From Parerythrobacter_A sp963838735 (GTDB lineage: Bacteria > Pseudomonadota > Alphaproteobacteria > Sphingomonadales > Sphingomonadaceae): 64,000 bases of DNA. The stretch spans positions 1-64,000 of the forward strand of contig CAWISG010000001.1 in the NCBI GenBank assembly GCA_963838735.1, given 5' to 3'. Of this stretch, positions 46,888 through 56,269 are shown one piece after another. The notes under the pieces were generated by a model. The model did not search any database and was not told where the DNA came from. It worked only from the letters and a program-made list of their open reading frames with translations. Numbering within the stretch: position 1 is the first letter of the stretch; the number at the start of each line of letters is the position of its first letter. The translations under genes were made by a program, and so were the position numbers.

Positions 46888-48795
46888 ATGCGTAAATTTC
46901 TGATTTCCGGCGCTATTCTGGCTTATCTCGGTCCACCTGCGGTGGCGCAGGACGGCGTCGTCTTCGATACGCCAAAGGTGGACGAAACGACGATCACCAT
47001 CACCGCGACGGGGACCCGTAGCGAGGTGGAAGATACAGGTCAGGCCGTGACGGTGTTCGGTGAGGAAGACATTGCGTCGGTCCAGGGACCGGACCTCACC
47101 CGCCTGTTGCGCCGCGCGCCGGGTGTTACCATTGCGCGCAATGGCGGGGTCGGCGCGGTTACTGCGGTGCGCGTGCGCGGCGCGCAGGCCGAACAGTTGC
47201 TGACGATTATCGACGGGGTGCGGCTGGCTGATCCGGCATCGCCCAATGGCGGGTTCGATTACGGCAATCTGCTGACCGGCAATCTGGCCAAGGTGGAATT
47301 GCTGCGCGGATCGAACAGCACGATCTGGGGGTCCGACGCAATCGGCGGGGTGCTAGTCGCCACGACACGCGCTGCAAGCGACCTTGCGGGCAGCGTGGAA
47401 TATGGAGCGCGCGACAGCTTTGCCGGTTCGGCATCGGGCGGCATCGGTACCGATGCCGGCTTTCTCGGCGCGTCCGGCAGCTATTACCGCACCGACGGTT
47501 TCTCCGCCGCAGAAAACGGCGTCGAAGCCGACGGGTTCGAGCAATATGCGGTATCGAGCGACGGGCGAATCTATTTGTCCGACCAACTCGAACTGTTCGC
47601 ACGCGGGCGCTATGCCGATGGCGTGCTGGATATCGACGGTTTTCCAGCCCCCGCTTTCGCGCTGGCCGACACGCCCGAAGTGCAGGAAACGCAGCAGCTT
47701 TCGGGTGCGGCCGGCGTAGTGTACGATGGCGGACCCATTTTCGTGGCTGCCAATTACAGCTTCGCCGATACCGACCGGCAGAACTTCGCCGCGGCGTCGC
47801 GCGATGCGGAAACCTTTACCAGCGAAGGGCGCTCCGACCGCGTAGAGCTGCGCGGCGAATGGCGGCCCATCGGTCCGCTGATCGTGAACTTCGGCGCGGA
47901 GAACGAATGGACGCAATACCGCACGGCGTTCGACGCTGGCGAAGACACGCGCATCCTCGGTGCTTACACGCAGCTCGGCATCGAATTCGGCGGGCTGTCG
48001 GCGCATGTCGGCGGGCGGGTGGACGATCACCGGCGGTTCGGCACCGCCACCAGTTTCGGCGCGGATGTCAGCTATGAAGTGGTGCCCGACCTGCGCCTGC
48101 GCGCCAGCGTGGGGGAGGGGTTCAAGGCACCCACCCTGTTCCAGCTGTTCAGCGATTTTGGCAACGAAGCGCTGGAGCCGGAACGCAGCACGGGCTTCGA
48201 TCTGGGCGTATTTTACGGAACGGTCACATTGCGGGCAGGGGCCACACTGTTCCGCCGCGATAGCGAGCAGCTCATCAGCTTCATCGGCTGTTTCGGTAAC
48301 ATCAGCCCGATCTGCGACGACCGCCCGTTCGGCACCTATGACAACACCGGTCGCACGCGCGCCGAAGGGCTGGAAATCGAGGTCCAGGCGCAACCGGTGG
48401 ACGGAGTTTCGCTCGGCCTCGCCTACGCCTATATCGACACCGAAGACCGGTCTATCGGGACCGCCAACCAAGGCAACCGCCTCGCGCGGCAGCCCCGCCA
48501 TGCCGCGACGCTGACGGCGGATTATGCGTTTGGCGAAGGCCTGTTCGATCCGACGGTCGGGGTCGATGTGCGGTATGTTTCCGCCGCTTTCGACAATGCG
48601 GCCAATACCGTGACGCTCGACGATTACGCGGTGTTCGACCTGCGCGCGGTCCTGCCGGTGCTGACGCTGTATGATGCGCGAACGGTGGACCTGTTTGCGC
48701 GGGTCGAGAACGTCACCGACAGCGAGTATCAGACGGCGGCGGGCTATGCCTCGCCCGGACGCGGTGTGTTCGTAGGGGTGCGCACGGGGCTGTGA
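46888..48795 (+). CDS. btuB: TonB-dependent vitamin B12 outer-membrane receptor
   Basis: The protein has 635 residues with a signal peptide (to about VAQDG). The plug region holds ETTITITATGTRSEVEDTGQ and DIASVQGPDLTRLLRRAPGVTIARNGGVGAVTAVRVRG (in part). The beta-barrel ends VFVGVRTGL, with the terminal hydrophobic residue typical for receptors. GSNSTIWGSDAIGGVL is the family signature. The cobalamin riboswitch upstream and btuFCD downstream define its role in importing cobalamin or related corrinoids. It overlaps btuF by one base. Confidence 0.92.
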   Translation: MRKFLISGAILAYLGPPAVAQDGVVFDTPKVDETTITITATGTRSEVEDTGQAVTVFGEEDIASVQGPDLTRLLRRAPGVTIARNGGVGAVTAVRVRGAQAEQLLTIIDGVRLADPASPNGGFDYGNLLTGNLAKVELLRGSNSTIWGSDAIGGVLVATTRAASDLAGSVEYGARDSFAGSASGGIGTDAGFLGASGSYYRTDGFSAAENGVEADGFEQYAVSSDGRIYLSDQLELFARGRYADGVLDIDGFPAPAFALADTPEVQETQQLSGAAGVVYDGGPIFVAANYSFADTDRQNFAAASRDAETFTSEGRSDRVELRGEWRPIGPLIVNFGAENEWTQYRTAFDAGEDTRILGAYTQLGIEFGGLSAHVGGRVDDHRRFGTATSFGADVSYEVVPDLRLRASVGEGFKAPTLFQLFSDFGNEALEPERSTGFDLGVFYGTVTLRAGATLFRRDSEQLISFIGCFGNISPICDDRPFGTYDNTGRTRAEGLEIEVQAQPVDGVSLGLAYAYIDTEDRSIGTANQGNRLARQPRHAATLTADYAFGEGLFDPTVGVDVRYVSAAFDNAANTVTLDDYAVFDLRAVLPVLTLYDARTVDLFARVENVTDSEYQTAAGYASPGRGVFVGVRTGL

Positions 48796-49598
48796 TGCGC
48801 TGGCTGGCTGCCTTCCTGCTTTCTGCATGCGTTGCCGGGTGTAGCGTGGCGGAGCCGCCGGACAGGACGCGCGCCGCCGCGCCGACCATCGTCAGCCTGA
48901 ACCCCTGCACGGACGCTGTGCTGGCTCGTATCGCGCCACCGGAACAGGTGCTGGCTCTGTCACATTACAGCCGCAATCCGGCGGGGTCGTCCATCCCGCA
49001 AGCCGAGGCGCGACGTTACGGCGTGACCGGCGGCACGGTGGAAGAAGTGCTGGCGCTCGATCCCGATGTGGTCGTCGCCGGTAGCTTCCTGCCGCCCGCC
49101 ACCCGCGCCGCCTTTACCGATCTCGGCATTCGCGTCGAGACATTCGGTATCGCGCGTACCGTGGCCGACAGTATTGCGCAGGTGCGGCGGCTGGGCGCGA
49201 TTGCGGGGCGCGCCGCAGCGGCCGTCCGGATCGCGGATCTGATCGAGGCGGCTGCATCACCGGACCTTGCCGGAAAGCGGCCAAACGCGGTCCTGTGGCA
49301 ACCGGGCGGCATCGTGCCGGGCGAAGGCGAGCTGATCGACGACTTGCTGGCCCGGGCCGGGTTCACCAATCACAGCGCGGCGCGCGGGTTGGGTCAGGCG
49401 TCCTACCTGTCGCTGGAACGCGTGGTCGCCGATCCGCCGGACGTTCTACTGGTGGCGGGAGATGCGCGGGCGCAGCAGCATCCGGCCCTGCGCGCGGCAC
49501 CTGCCATGCGGGTCGAACGGTTCGACCCGTCTCTACTCTATTGCGGCGGACCGACCATTATCGACGCCATGGCGCGACTGCGGAACATTCGCGGATGA
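48795..49598 (+). CDS. btuF: Cobalamin-binding periplasmic protein
   Basis: The protein has 267 residues. The lipobox-like SACVAGCSVAEPP gives a lipoprotein signal. TIVSLNPCTDAVLARIAPPEQVLALSH (in part) and VVVAGSFLPPATRAAFTDLGIRV mark the TroA-like binding fold of cobalamin/iron ABC transporters. Its start overlaps the btuB stop (TGATG) and its end overlaps the next start (ATGA). The operon context supports cobalamin over siderophore. Confidence 0.85.
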   Translation: MRWLAAFLLSACVAGCSVAEPPDRTRAAAPTIVSLNPCTDAVLARIAPPEQVLALSHYSRNPAGSSIPQAEARRYGVTGGTVEEVLALDPDVVVAGSFLPPATRAAFTDLGIRVETFGIARTVADSIAQVRRLGAIAGRAAAAVRIADLIEAAASPDLAGKRPNAVLWQPGGIVPGEGELIDDLLARAGFTNHSAARGLGQASYLSLERVVADPPDVLLVAGDARAQQHPALRAAPAMRVERFDPSLLYCGGPTIIDAMARLRNIRG

Positions 49599-50548
49599 AC
49601 CGCGCATCGCTGATCCTGCTGGCGGCACTTGTCATCGCCTTCCCGCTGTCGCTGTTGGCCGGGCGCGTCTGGATCGACCCGACCACCACGCCCAATGCCG
49701 CTTTGATTCTTGCCGAAATACGCCTGCCCCGCAGTGTGCTGGCGCTGGTCATCGGCGCGGGACTGGGCGCATCGGGCGCGGCGATGCAGGGCTATCTCAG
49801 AAACCCGCTGGCCGATCCCGGACTGTTCGGCATAGCCCCAGCCGCTGCGCTGGGCGCGGTCGCCAGTTTCTGGCTGGGCATGCAGGCGAATGTGTGGGCC
49901 TTGCCGGTACTCGCGCTGATCGGCGCGGGCGGCGCGATGGCGTTGCTGGCGCTTATCGCGGGCCGGACGGGCGGCATTGCTCTGTTTACGTTGGCCGGAT
50001 TGATGATCGCCAGCCTTGCCGGGACGCTGACCAGCCTTGCCATCAGCCTTGCGCCCAATGCCTTTGCGATGAGCGAGATCGTCGGCTGGCTGCTGGGCGC
50101 GCTAACGGACCGCAGCTGGCGCGATGTATGGATCGCCGTGCCGCTGACTGTGACAGGCATCGCATGCCTGTGGGCCTTGGGCCGCGACCTCGACGCGCTG
50201 GTGCTGGGCGAAGCGACTGCACGTTCGATGGGCATGGATGGACGGCGTGCCCTGCTGCTGCTGGTGGCTGGCACCGGGCTGACCGTGGGCAGCGGCGTGG
50301 CGGTAGCTGGTATCATAGGGTTTGTCGGCCTGATCGTGCCGCACCTGGTCCGTCCTCTGACCGATCGGCGACCATCGCAACTGGTGCTGCCGAGCGCGCT
50401 GGCGGGTGCGCTGCTGGTGCTGGTGGCGGACAGCGTGGTGCGCGTGCTGCCTTTGGTTACGGAGCTGCGGCTGGGTATCGCGCTGAGTTTGATCGGCGGG
50501 CCGTTTTTCCTAGCGCTTCTGCTGCGGATGCGGCGGGGTACGCTATGA
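49595..50548 (+). CDS. btuC: Cobalamin ABC transporter permease
   Basis: The protein has 317 residues with about ten membrane helices, from the ATG overlapping the btuF stop. Motifs are RLPRSVLALVIGAGLGASGAAMQGYLRNPLADPG (in part), ISGSG-like G-rich helices and GIIGFVGLIVPHLVRPL, typical of the FecCD/BtuC fold. It forms the channel across the inner membrane with BtuD. It overlaps btuD by four bases. Confidence 0.88.
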   Translation: MNRASLILLAALVIAFPLSLLAGRVWIDPTTTPNAALILAEIRLPRSVLALVIGAGLGASGAAMQGYLRNPLADPGLFGIAPAAALGAVASFWLGMQANVWALPVLALIGAGGAMALLALIAGRTGGIALFTLAGLMIASLAGTLTSLAISLAPNAFAMSEIVGWLLGALTDRSWRDVWIAVPLTVTGIACLWALGRDLDALVLGEATARSMGMDGRRALLLLVAGTGLTVGSGVAVAGIIGFVGLIVPHLVRPLTDRRPSQLVLPSALAGALLVLVADSVVRVLPLVTELRLGIALSLIGGPFFLALLLRMRRGTL

Positions 50549-51294
50549 TCCTGGGGTGCGAAAGCCTGACCGTTGAGCTTGGCGGGCGCCGCGTGCTGCG
50601 CGACGTTTCGACACGGCTGGAGCCGGGAAAGATCACCGCCATCTGCGGTCCGAACGGTGCGGGAAAGTCCACACTTCTATCGGCTTTGGCGGGCTTGCAA
50701 TCGATTACCGAAGGTAACGTGTTTCTGGACGACATGGCAGTCAGCAGACTGGAACCGCTTAAACGAGCGAAAACCTTAGGTTACCTTGCGCAAGACCAAA
50801 GCGTCGCATGGGATGTATCGGTCGAGACCCTTGTCCGGCTCGGTCGTTTGCCGCATCGGGACCGTGGCGACGACGCTGTCGAACGTGCCCTGACCGCCCT
50901 CGATCTGGTTCCTTTCCGTAACCGCGTTGCAACTCGGCTGTCGGGTGGAGAACGGGCGCGGGTGCTGCTTGCTCGGGTTCTGGCGGGCGAACCGGAATGG
51001 ATACTTGCCGATGAACCGCTCGCCGCTTTGGACCTCGCGCACCAGCAGTCGCTTATTGTAACCCTGCGCAATCAGGCGACGTCCGGGGTTGGCGTCGTGC
51101 TGGTTTTGCACGATCTGGCGTTGGCGATGAACCACGCTGACCGGGTGGTGGTTCTGCATGATGGCGAAGTGCTTGCCGACGACGTTCCAACAATTGCTCT
51201 GGCCGCACCGGTAATTGAAAGAGGGTGGGGCGTCGGCACCCGTTGGGTCGGCGAAGCCGGTGCGCAGGCTCTGGCGATTTTCGATGCAGGATGA
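50545..51294 (+). CDS. btuD: Cobalamin ABC transporter ATPase
   Basis: The protein has 249 residues. The Walker A motif is GPNGAGKST (about 35-43), the signature is LSGGERARV, the Walker B is EWILADEPLAALD and the switch His is in VVLVLHDLALAMNHAD. Such ATPases power BtuC. The start overlaps btuC and the stop overlaps the next small gene by 11 bases. The family separates poorly from siderophore transporters, so the B12 assignment rests on the operon. Confidence 0.88.
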   Translation: MILGCESLTVELGGRRVLRDVSTRLEPGKITAICGPNGAGKSTLLSALAGLQSITEGNVFLDDMAVSRLEPLKRAKTLGYLAQDQSVAWDVSVETLVRLGRLPHRDRGDDAVERALTALDLVPFRNRVATRLSGGERARVLLARVLAGEPEWILADEPLAALDLAHQQSLIVTLRNQATSGVGVVLVLHDLALAMNHADRVVVLHDGEVLADDVPTIALAAPVIERGWGVGTRWVGEAGAQALAIFDAG

Positions 51295-51580
51295 ACGCGC
51301 AATGCTGGAAGCCCGCTGGTTCGCGCTGACTCGCGAAACGCTGCCAGCCGTTGCGAGGGAACGCGGTTGGCCCGTCCATCTCGACCACTGCTTCCAGCGC
51401 ATATTGCTCGACAACACGGTTGGCGGACCGTGGCGCAATGCGATCCCTGCACCAGCCTATCGTAACGCGACCGACCAACAGCTAAACGCCGCCATCGCAC
51501 TGGGCGAAGCGGCGCTTCAAGGCGATGCCGATCTGTCCGCGCTCAACCGGCAATCGCTGGCGTGGCGCGGCAAGCTTTGA
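51284..51580 (+). CDS. Small conserved protein of the btu operon
   Basis: The protein has 98 residues from the ATG at 51284 (a second start at 51302, MLEARWFAL, is as likely). It contains TRETLPAVARERGWPVHLDHCFQRILLDNTVGG (in part) and LNRQSLAWRGKL. It resembles a small conserved sphingomonad family that I cannot name. It overlaps btuD and may share its expression. The convergent M3 peptidase gene follows four bases later. Confidence 0.6.
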   Translation: MQDERAMLEARWFALTRETLPAVARERGWPVHLDHCFQRILLDNTVGGPWRNAIPAPAYRNATDQQLNAAIALGEAALQGDADLSALNRQSLAWRGKL

Positions 51581-51583
51581 CGC

Positions 51584-53872
51584 TCACGGGGCGCTCACGG
51601 CATTTCCCGGCAGCGCGCCGTCGGTGTTCGTTGCTGCACCCTCGTCCCCATCGCCGGCAATCAGGCCGCGTGCTTCGAGCATCGGCGTGACGTTGGGCTG
51701 GCGACCGGCGAAGTTTTCGAACATCTCGAAATAGTCCATTGTGCCGCCCCGGCTCAGCACTGTCTTGCGCTGGTGTTCGCCGTTGGCGCGGGTCAGGCCA
51801 CCATTGTCCATGAACCACTTGCGGCTGTCGCGATCCAGCATCTCGGTCCACAGATAGCTGTAATAGCCGGACGAATAACCGGTCGGGCTGCTGAAGATGT
51901 GGTTGAAATAGGTGCTGCGATAGCGCGGTGGCACCAGCGCGACTTCCAGTCCTAGCTCTGCCAACGCCTTGGCTTCGAACGCGTCGACCTTTTCGGGCGT
52001 ATCGATGGCGGCTGCCTGTTCCGGCGACAGCGCATGCCAGCGCATGTCGAGCAATGCAGCCTCGACCACTTCGCCCAGCTCGTATCCCTGGTTGAACTTC
52101 GAAGCTGCTTCCATCTTCTCGATCATCGCCGTCGGAAGGGTTTCGCCGGTTTCGTAATGCTTGGCATAGTTGGACAGGATCGCGGGATAGGTCGCCCACA
52201 TCTCGTTCACCTGGCTGGGATATTCCACGAAATCGCGCGCCGTCGCCGTCCCTGAAATGCTGGCATAGGTCTGATCGGCGAAGAAGCCGTGCAGCGCATG
52301 GCCGAATTCGTGAAACAACGTGTTGACGTTGTCGAAGCTGACCAGCTGCGGCTCGCCATCGGCGGCCTTGGGGATGTTCAATACATTGTAGATGACCGGG
52401 CTGGTGCCGTTCAGTTCGCTCTGGTCGACAAGATTGCTCATCCACGCACCGCCCCGCTTGGACGGTCGCTGGAACGGGTCGAAATAGAAAATCCCGAGTT
52501 CCGAACCATCCGCCTCGAACACTGTGTAGGTGGATACGTCGGGATGATAGACGGGCAGGTCGGTACGGCGTTCGAAGGTGATGCCGTAAAGTTGCGTCGC
52601 GGCGTAGAACACGCCGTCTTCCAGCACACGGGTCAGCTCGAAATACGGCTTCAGCGCGCCGTCATCCATGTCGAACTGTGCCATGCGGACCTTTTCTGCG
52701 TAGCGCGCCCAGTCCCACGGCTGCACTTCGAAATCGCCACCTTCGGCCTTGATCTGCTCGTTCAGCATTGCCGCCTCGCGACGCTGCGTCGCGGCGAGGG
52801 CGGGGACCATCTGCTGCATGAAATCGAGCGCGGTTTGGGGCGTCTGCGCCATGCGGTCGTACATGATGTAGGTGGCCCAATCGGGCGCCCCGAACAGCGC
52901 TGCCTTGCGCGCCCGAAGCTGCGCGATTTCGGCAATCATCATGCGGGTGTCGTGTTCGCCACGGTCGGCACGGTTATAGCTTGCCTTGAACAGCGCCTCG
53001 CGTGCGGCGCGGTTTTCCATGCTCGGCAATAGTGGCTGCTGCGTCGTGTTCTGCAGCGCGACGACATATTTGCCGGGCAGATCGCGGTCGGCAGCGGCCT
53101 TTGCTGCGCTTTCGATGGCACTGTCCGACAGTCCGGCAAGCGCCGCCTTGTCGTCGACTACCAGCGCGCCGTCCACCGTCGCCTCGCGCACGGTCTTGCC
53201 GAATTGCGTGGTGAGTTCCGACAGGCGCGTATTGATGGCGCGGACATCGGTTTTCTGCGCGTCGGTCAGCTTGGCCCCGGCATGCACCATATCGGCATAG
53301 GCAATTTCCAGGAGCCGCGTGTTCTCGGTGTTGAGCGACAGCGTATCGCGCGCATCGTAAACCGCCTGCACCCGAGCAAACAGCACGGGATCGAGATTGA
53401 TACTGTCGTTATGCGCGGTCAACTCGGGTGAAATTTCAGCGTCGATAGCATCGAGCGCGTCGGTCGTGTTCGCACCCGTCAGCGTGTAGAAAACACGCGC
53501 CACACGGCCCAGCATAGCGCCCGACATTTCCAGCGCAACGATGGTGTTCTCGAATGTCGGCGGGGCAGGGTTGTTCTTGATCGCGTCTATTTCGGCAGAG
53601 TGGATCGCCATCGCTTCGCGGAACGCAGGAAGGTAGTCGTCCTCCGAAACGGCGGAGAAGTCCGGCGTCTGGTAGGGAAGTGTGCTCTTCGTCGCAAAGT
53701 AGCCTGTTCCGGTCGGCACATCGGCGAACAGCCCTTCATTGGTCAACGCCAGTGTCGTTGCTTCATCAGCGACGGGCGCCGCCATCGCCATATCGCCCGA
53801 AGGCTGCGTCGTCGCACATCCCCCCATCATGATAGCCAATGCGGACGCAGCGGTAGGGGTGAAGCGGTTCAT
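51584..53872 (-). CDS. M3 family oligopeptidase/dipeptidyl carboxypeptidase, lipoprotein
   Basis: The protein has 762 residues from the ATG at 53872; a start at 53947 would add 25 residues but lacks a signal. MNRFTPTAASALAIMMGGCATT gives a lipoprotein signal. The zinc motif is LFHEFGHALHGFF (HEFGH, about residues 480-484) with the downstream Glu in SQVNEMW. NQGYELGEVVEAALLDMRWH and LFDPFQRPSKRGGAW-like YFDPFQRPSKR are M3 features. It probably degrades periplasmic peptides. It overlaps no gene on its strand. Confidence 0.9.
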   Translation of the reverse strand: MNRFTPTAASALAIMMGGCATTQPSGDMAMAAPVADEATTLALTNEGLFADVPTGTGYFATKSTLPYQTPDFSAVSEDDYLPAFREAMAIHSAEIDAIKNNPAPPTFENTIVALEMSGAMLGRVARVFYTLTGANTTDALDAIDAEISPELTAHNDSINLDPVLFARVQAVYDARDTLSLNTENTRLLEIAYADMVHAGAKLTDAQKTDVRAINTRLSELTTQFGKTVREATVDGALVVDDKAALAGLSDSAIESAAKAAADRDLPGKYVVALQNTTQQPLLPSMENRAAREALFKASYNRADRGEHDTRMMIAEIAQLRARKAALFGAPDWATYIMYDRMAQTPQTALDFMQQMVPALAATQRREAAMLNEQIKAEGGDFEVQPWDWARYAEKVRMAQFDMDDGALKPYFELTRVLEDGVFYAATQLYGITFERRTDLPVYHPDVSTYTVFEADGSELGIFYFDPFQRPSKRGGAWMSNLVDQSELNGTSPVIYNVLNIPKAADGEPQLVSFDNVNTLFHEFGHALHGFFADQTYASISGTATARDFVEYPSQVNEMWATYPAILSNYAKHYETGETLPTAMIEKMEAASKFNQGYELGEVVEAALLDMRWHALSPEQAAAIDTPEKVDAFEAKALAELGLEVALVPPRYRSTYFNHIFSSPTGYSSGYYSYLWTEMLDRDSRKWFMDNGGLTRANGEHQRKTVLSRGGTMDYFEMFENFAGRQPNVTPMLEARGLIAGDGDEGAATNTDGALPGNAVSAP

Positions 53873-53951
53873 AAAAATCTCCGGAATATGTGTCACGGGT
53901 TGGCCCTTCTGTATCTTCGATGTGAAGGGAAGTGGCTGAATATGCAATGGA

Positions 53952-54755
53952 TCAGGTTACGGACGTATCCCGCGGATCGGCATAGTCGCCGTTCAGAAAT
54001 ATGTTGGTGCGTCGTTCGCTACGGATCACGAGGCCGCCCGCCTTGGCACCGCCGGCATTGTGATAGGCCAGCTCCTCGGCAACCCCGTGGTAGTCGTGCG
54101 CATCGAGCGCCGCATTGAGCGCGGGGCTGTTGCGTTCCGACACCGTCCCCTCGCCGACGTTATAAACGAGATCGACGAGCGCATCGAATTCATACTGATT
54201 GACCGGCATATCATCGACCAGATCGCGCACGACATTCTCGGCGTGTGCGAGGTCTTCGTCGAGCAGTTCGAGTGCCGTATCTTCATCGATCCGGTCGCCG
54301 ATGCGCAAGCCGTCATCGGGCTGCACCAGATGCCCGACGCCCACAGTCGCATAGCCCGCAACGTCACGATAGACGGTGAAGCGCACCCCTTCTTCCTCGA
54401 TCAATGCCTGTTTAAGCGCATCGCTGGCTTGCAGGTTTTCAGGATTCTGCCGCATGTCGGCAGAAGCTATCGCAGCCTGAGCAGCTTGCGGCATCAGGGT
54501 ATCGAGGGCGAGGGCGTTCAGTCCGACGACGCTAGCCGAAAGCGCCAGCGCGACTTTCCGTTTGCGACGTCGCGGGCGCACGTCGGCGGCGATACGTGCT
54601 TCCTTGTCGAACCGGCGCGTCCTGCGCCGTTCCTGAAACCGGTTGACAAGCCTGCGCACAGCGTCGCGCCGCCGTTTTGTCTGACCCCGTATTATGCCCG
54701 GCGACCCCGGTGCGGTGGCGGTGCGAAGGGGCGGAAGGGAAACGGTATCGGTCAT
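53952..54755 (-). CDS. GH24 (T4-type) lysozyme-like protein with membrane anchor
   Basis: The protein has 267 residues from the ATG at 54755. After a basic segment (RRRTRRFDKEAR...RPRRRKRKV) comes a hydrophobic helix (ALALSASVVGLNALALD), then the muramidase domain with the E...D...T triad in EEEGVRFTVYRDVAGYATVGVGH, a FDALVDLVYNVGEGT segment and GLVIRSERRTNIFL. It resembles phage or SAR endolysins carried on the chromosome. There are no phage genes around it, so a house-keeping wall role is as likely. Confidence 0.8.
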   Translation of the reverse strand: MTDTVSLPPLRTATAPGSPGIIRGQTKRRRDAVRRLVNRFQERRRTRRFDKEARIAADVRPRRRKRKVALALSASVVGLNALALDTLMPQAAQAAIASADMRQNPENLQASDALKQALIEEEGVRFTVYRDVAGYATVGVGHLVQPDDGLRIGDRIDEDTALELLDEDLAHAENVVRDLVDDMPVNQYEFDALVDLVYNVGEGTVSERNSPALNAALDAHDYHGVAEELAYHNAGGAKAGGLVIRSERRTNIFLNGDYADPRDTSVT

Positions 54756-54956
54756 GTGGCCTCTGTTAACTAGCAATAGAGGCGTCTCGAAAATGCGCTT
54801 TCCATCCGTGCGATATACACGCAACCGGATAATCCGCCCCTGTTTTGTTCTTGCCCTATCAACGGGCTACGCGCGGTATCGGTCCACACTTCGTCCGGCG
54901 TAAAGGGCGGGTCGAGGGGCTTTGCGGGCGAAGCACAAGGGGCTAGTCCGCACACT

Positions 54957-55970
54957 ATGCCGACCCTTGCCGACCCAACCCCCGCCGCTATCGCCGCCGA
55001 TCCTGCGTGGATACCGCACATTATCGACCGGGCGCGGCGAGCGGTGCAGTTCCAGCGTATTGCGCGCACAACACTGGGCGAGCCGGGGTTCCTGGCGGAC
55101 CGGATACCTGCCAAACCCTCCGATGCCTGCTGGGTATCGTTCGATGACGTGGCCGCGATGCAGCCTGCCATCGGCCCGCTGCACTTCATCTTCCACACCG
55201 CCTTCTGTCGCTCAACCCTGCTGGTCCGCGCACTGAACCATCCGGGGGTGTCCGCCGGTCTGGCGGAGCCGCGCATCATTGTCGCGCTCAACAATGCGGG
55301 CGAGGACCGGCCGCGGCTGGCGAGGCCGCTGCTCGATCTGCTGTCACGCACGGGGGAGGGCGAGCAGGCAGTGTTCGTCAAGCCGACCAACCACGCCAAT
55401 GCCGTGGTGCCGCTGCTGATGGACACGCGACCCGACGCAAAGGCGGTGCTGATGACCAACCCGCTGCCCAGCTTCCTGAACGCAGTAACGCGCAAGGGGC
55501 TGATGGGGCGGCGCTGGGGGCGGCAGCTTTTTGCCGAGATGCAGGGCTATGCAGGGATGGATTTCGGGATGCCGCCCGCCGAGGTCTTCGCGATGACCGA
55601 CATGCAGGCGGCGGGCCTCGCGTGGTTCCTGAACCAGCGGTTCCTTACGCAGCTGGCCGACCGCTATGGCGACCGCGTGCGCGTGCTGGACGGCGACTGC
55701 TTCGACACCGCCCGCGCCCAGACGATCCGCGCGCTGGCGGCCTTCACCGGATTGGCGGCAAGCGACGCGCAGATCGAGGCCGTCACCACCGGCCCCGCCT
55801 TCACCACCCACGCCAAGCTGGGCGGCAACTTCGCCACGAAAGACACCGCCGACACGAAGCGCACGCTGAGCGCGGTAGGCGAGGAGGAAGTGGCGCAGGT
55901 CGCGCTATGGGTTGGCATGATCGCGGAACAGGCGGGGCTGGAAGTGCCGGTGCGGCAGACGCTGTTTTAA
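54957..55970 (+). CDS. Sulfotransferase-like protein
   Basis: The protein has 337 residues. A possible P-loop-like phosphate-binding segment is FHTAFCRSTLLVRAL (residues ~80-94), in which FCRST resembles the PAPS 5'-phosphosulfate loop. Further on are VFVKPTNHANAVVPLL and VRVLDGDCFDTARAQTIRALAAFTGL, like the 3'-phosphate side of sulfotransferases. I do not see the acceptor. It is divergent from the lysozyme gene with a 201-base spacer that holds no clear feature. Confidence 0.6.
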   Translation: MPTLADPTPAAIAADPAWIPHIIDRARRAVQFQRIARTTLGEPGFLADRIPAKPSDACWVSFDDVAAMQPAIGPLHFIFHTAFCRSTLLVRALNHPGVSAGLAEPRIIVALNNAGEDRPRLARPLLDLLSRTGEGEQAVFVKPTNHANAVVPLLMDTRPDAKAVLMTNPLPSFLNAVTRKGLMGRRWGRQLFAEMQGYAGMDFGMPPAEVFAMTDMQAAGLAWFLNQRFLTQLADRYGDRVRVLDGDCFDTARAQTIRALAAFTGLAASDAQIEAVTTGPAFTTHAKLGGNFATKDTADTKRTLSAVGEEEVAQVALWVGMIAEQAGLEVPVRQTLF

Positions 55971-56211
55971 CTTTATGGCCGGTCAACGCCATCGACGGAC
56001 AGCCCTATCGCAGCGGCAAGGGCGCGGGTGGCGGCGTGAACGGTCTGATCTATTTCATTGGCTGGGCCGGAGAGAAGCAGCGTGTGCTGGAGGAAAAGGC
56101 GATGATCAGCGTGAAGGGCGGAAAGAACAAGGGCGTCGGCATGGTCAGCGAGCTAATCGAAACCAGGCACGACCGCTTTATGATGACTGCGATCTACCGG
56201 CGGCTCGTAAG
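55971..56211 (+). other. Spacer with a possible gene remnant
   Basis: One frame after the sulfotransferase stop reads as VNAIDGQPYRSGKG...GLIYFIGWAGEKQRVLEE.. and AMISVKGGKNKGVG, which looks protein-like, but it is the same frame as the overlapping part of a shadow frame and has no start of its own. It may be a decayed gene. I see no other feature until the hsp20 terminator. Confidence 0.3.
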
Positions 56212-56245
56212 ACAAAACGGGCAGCCCCTTTTCAGGAGCCGCCCG
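56212..56245 (-). terminator. Rho-independent terminator of hsp20
   Basis: On the minus strand, CGGGCGGCTCC and GGGGCTGCCCG form a stem of about 10 bases around TGAAAA, followed by TTTTGTC. It lies 25 bases past the hsp20 stop. Confidence 0.75.
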
Positions 56246-56269
56246 CTGAATTTTGAGGGCATCCGCTGG

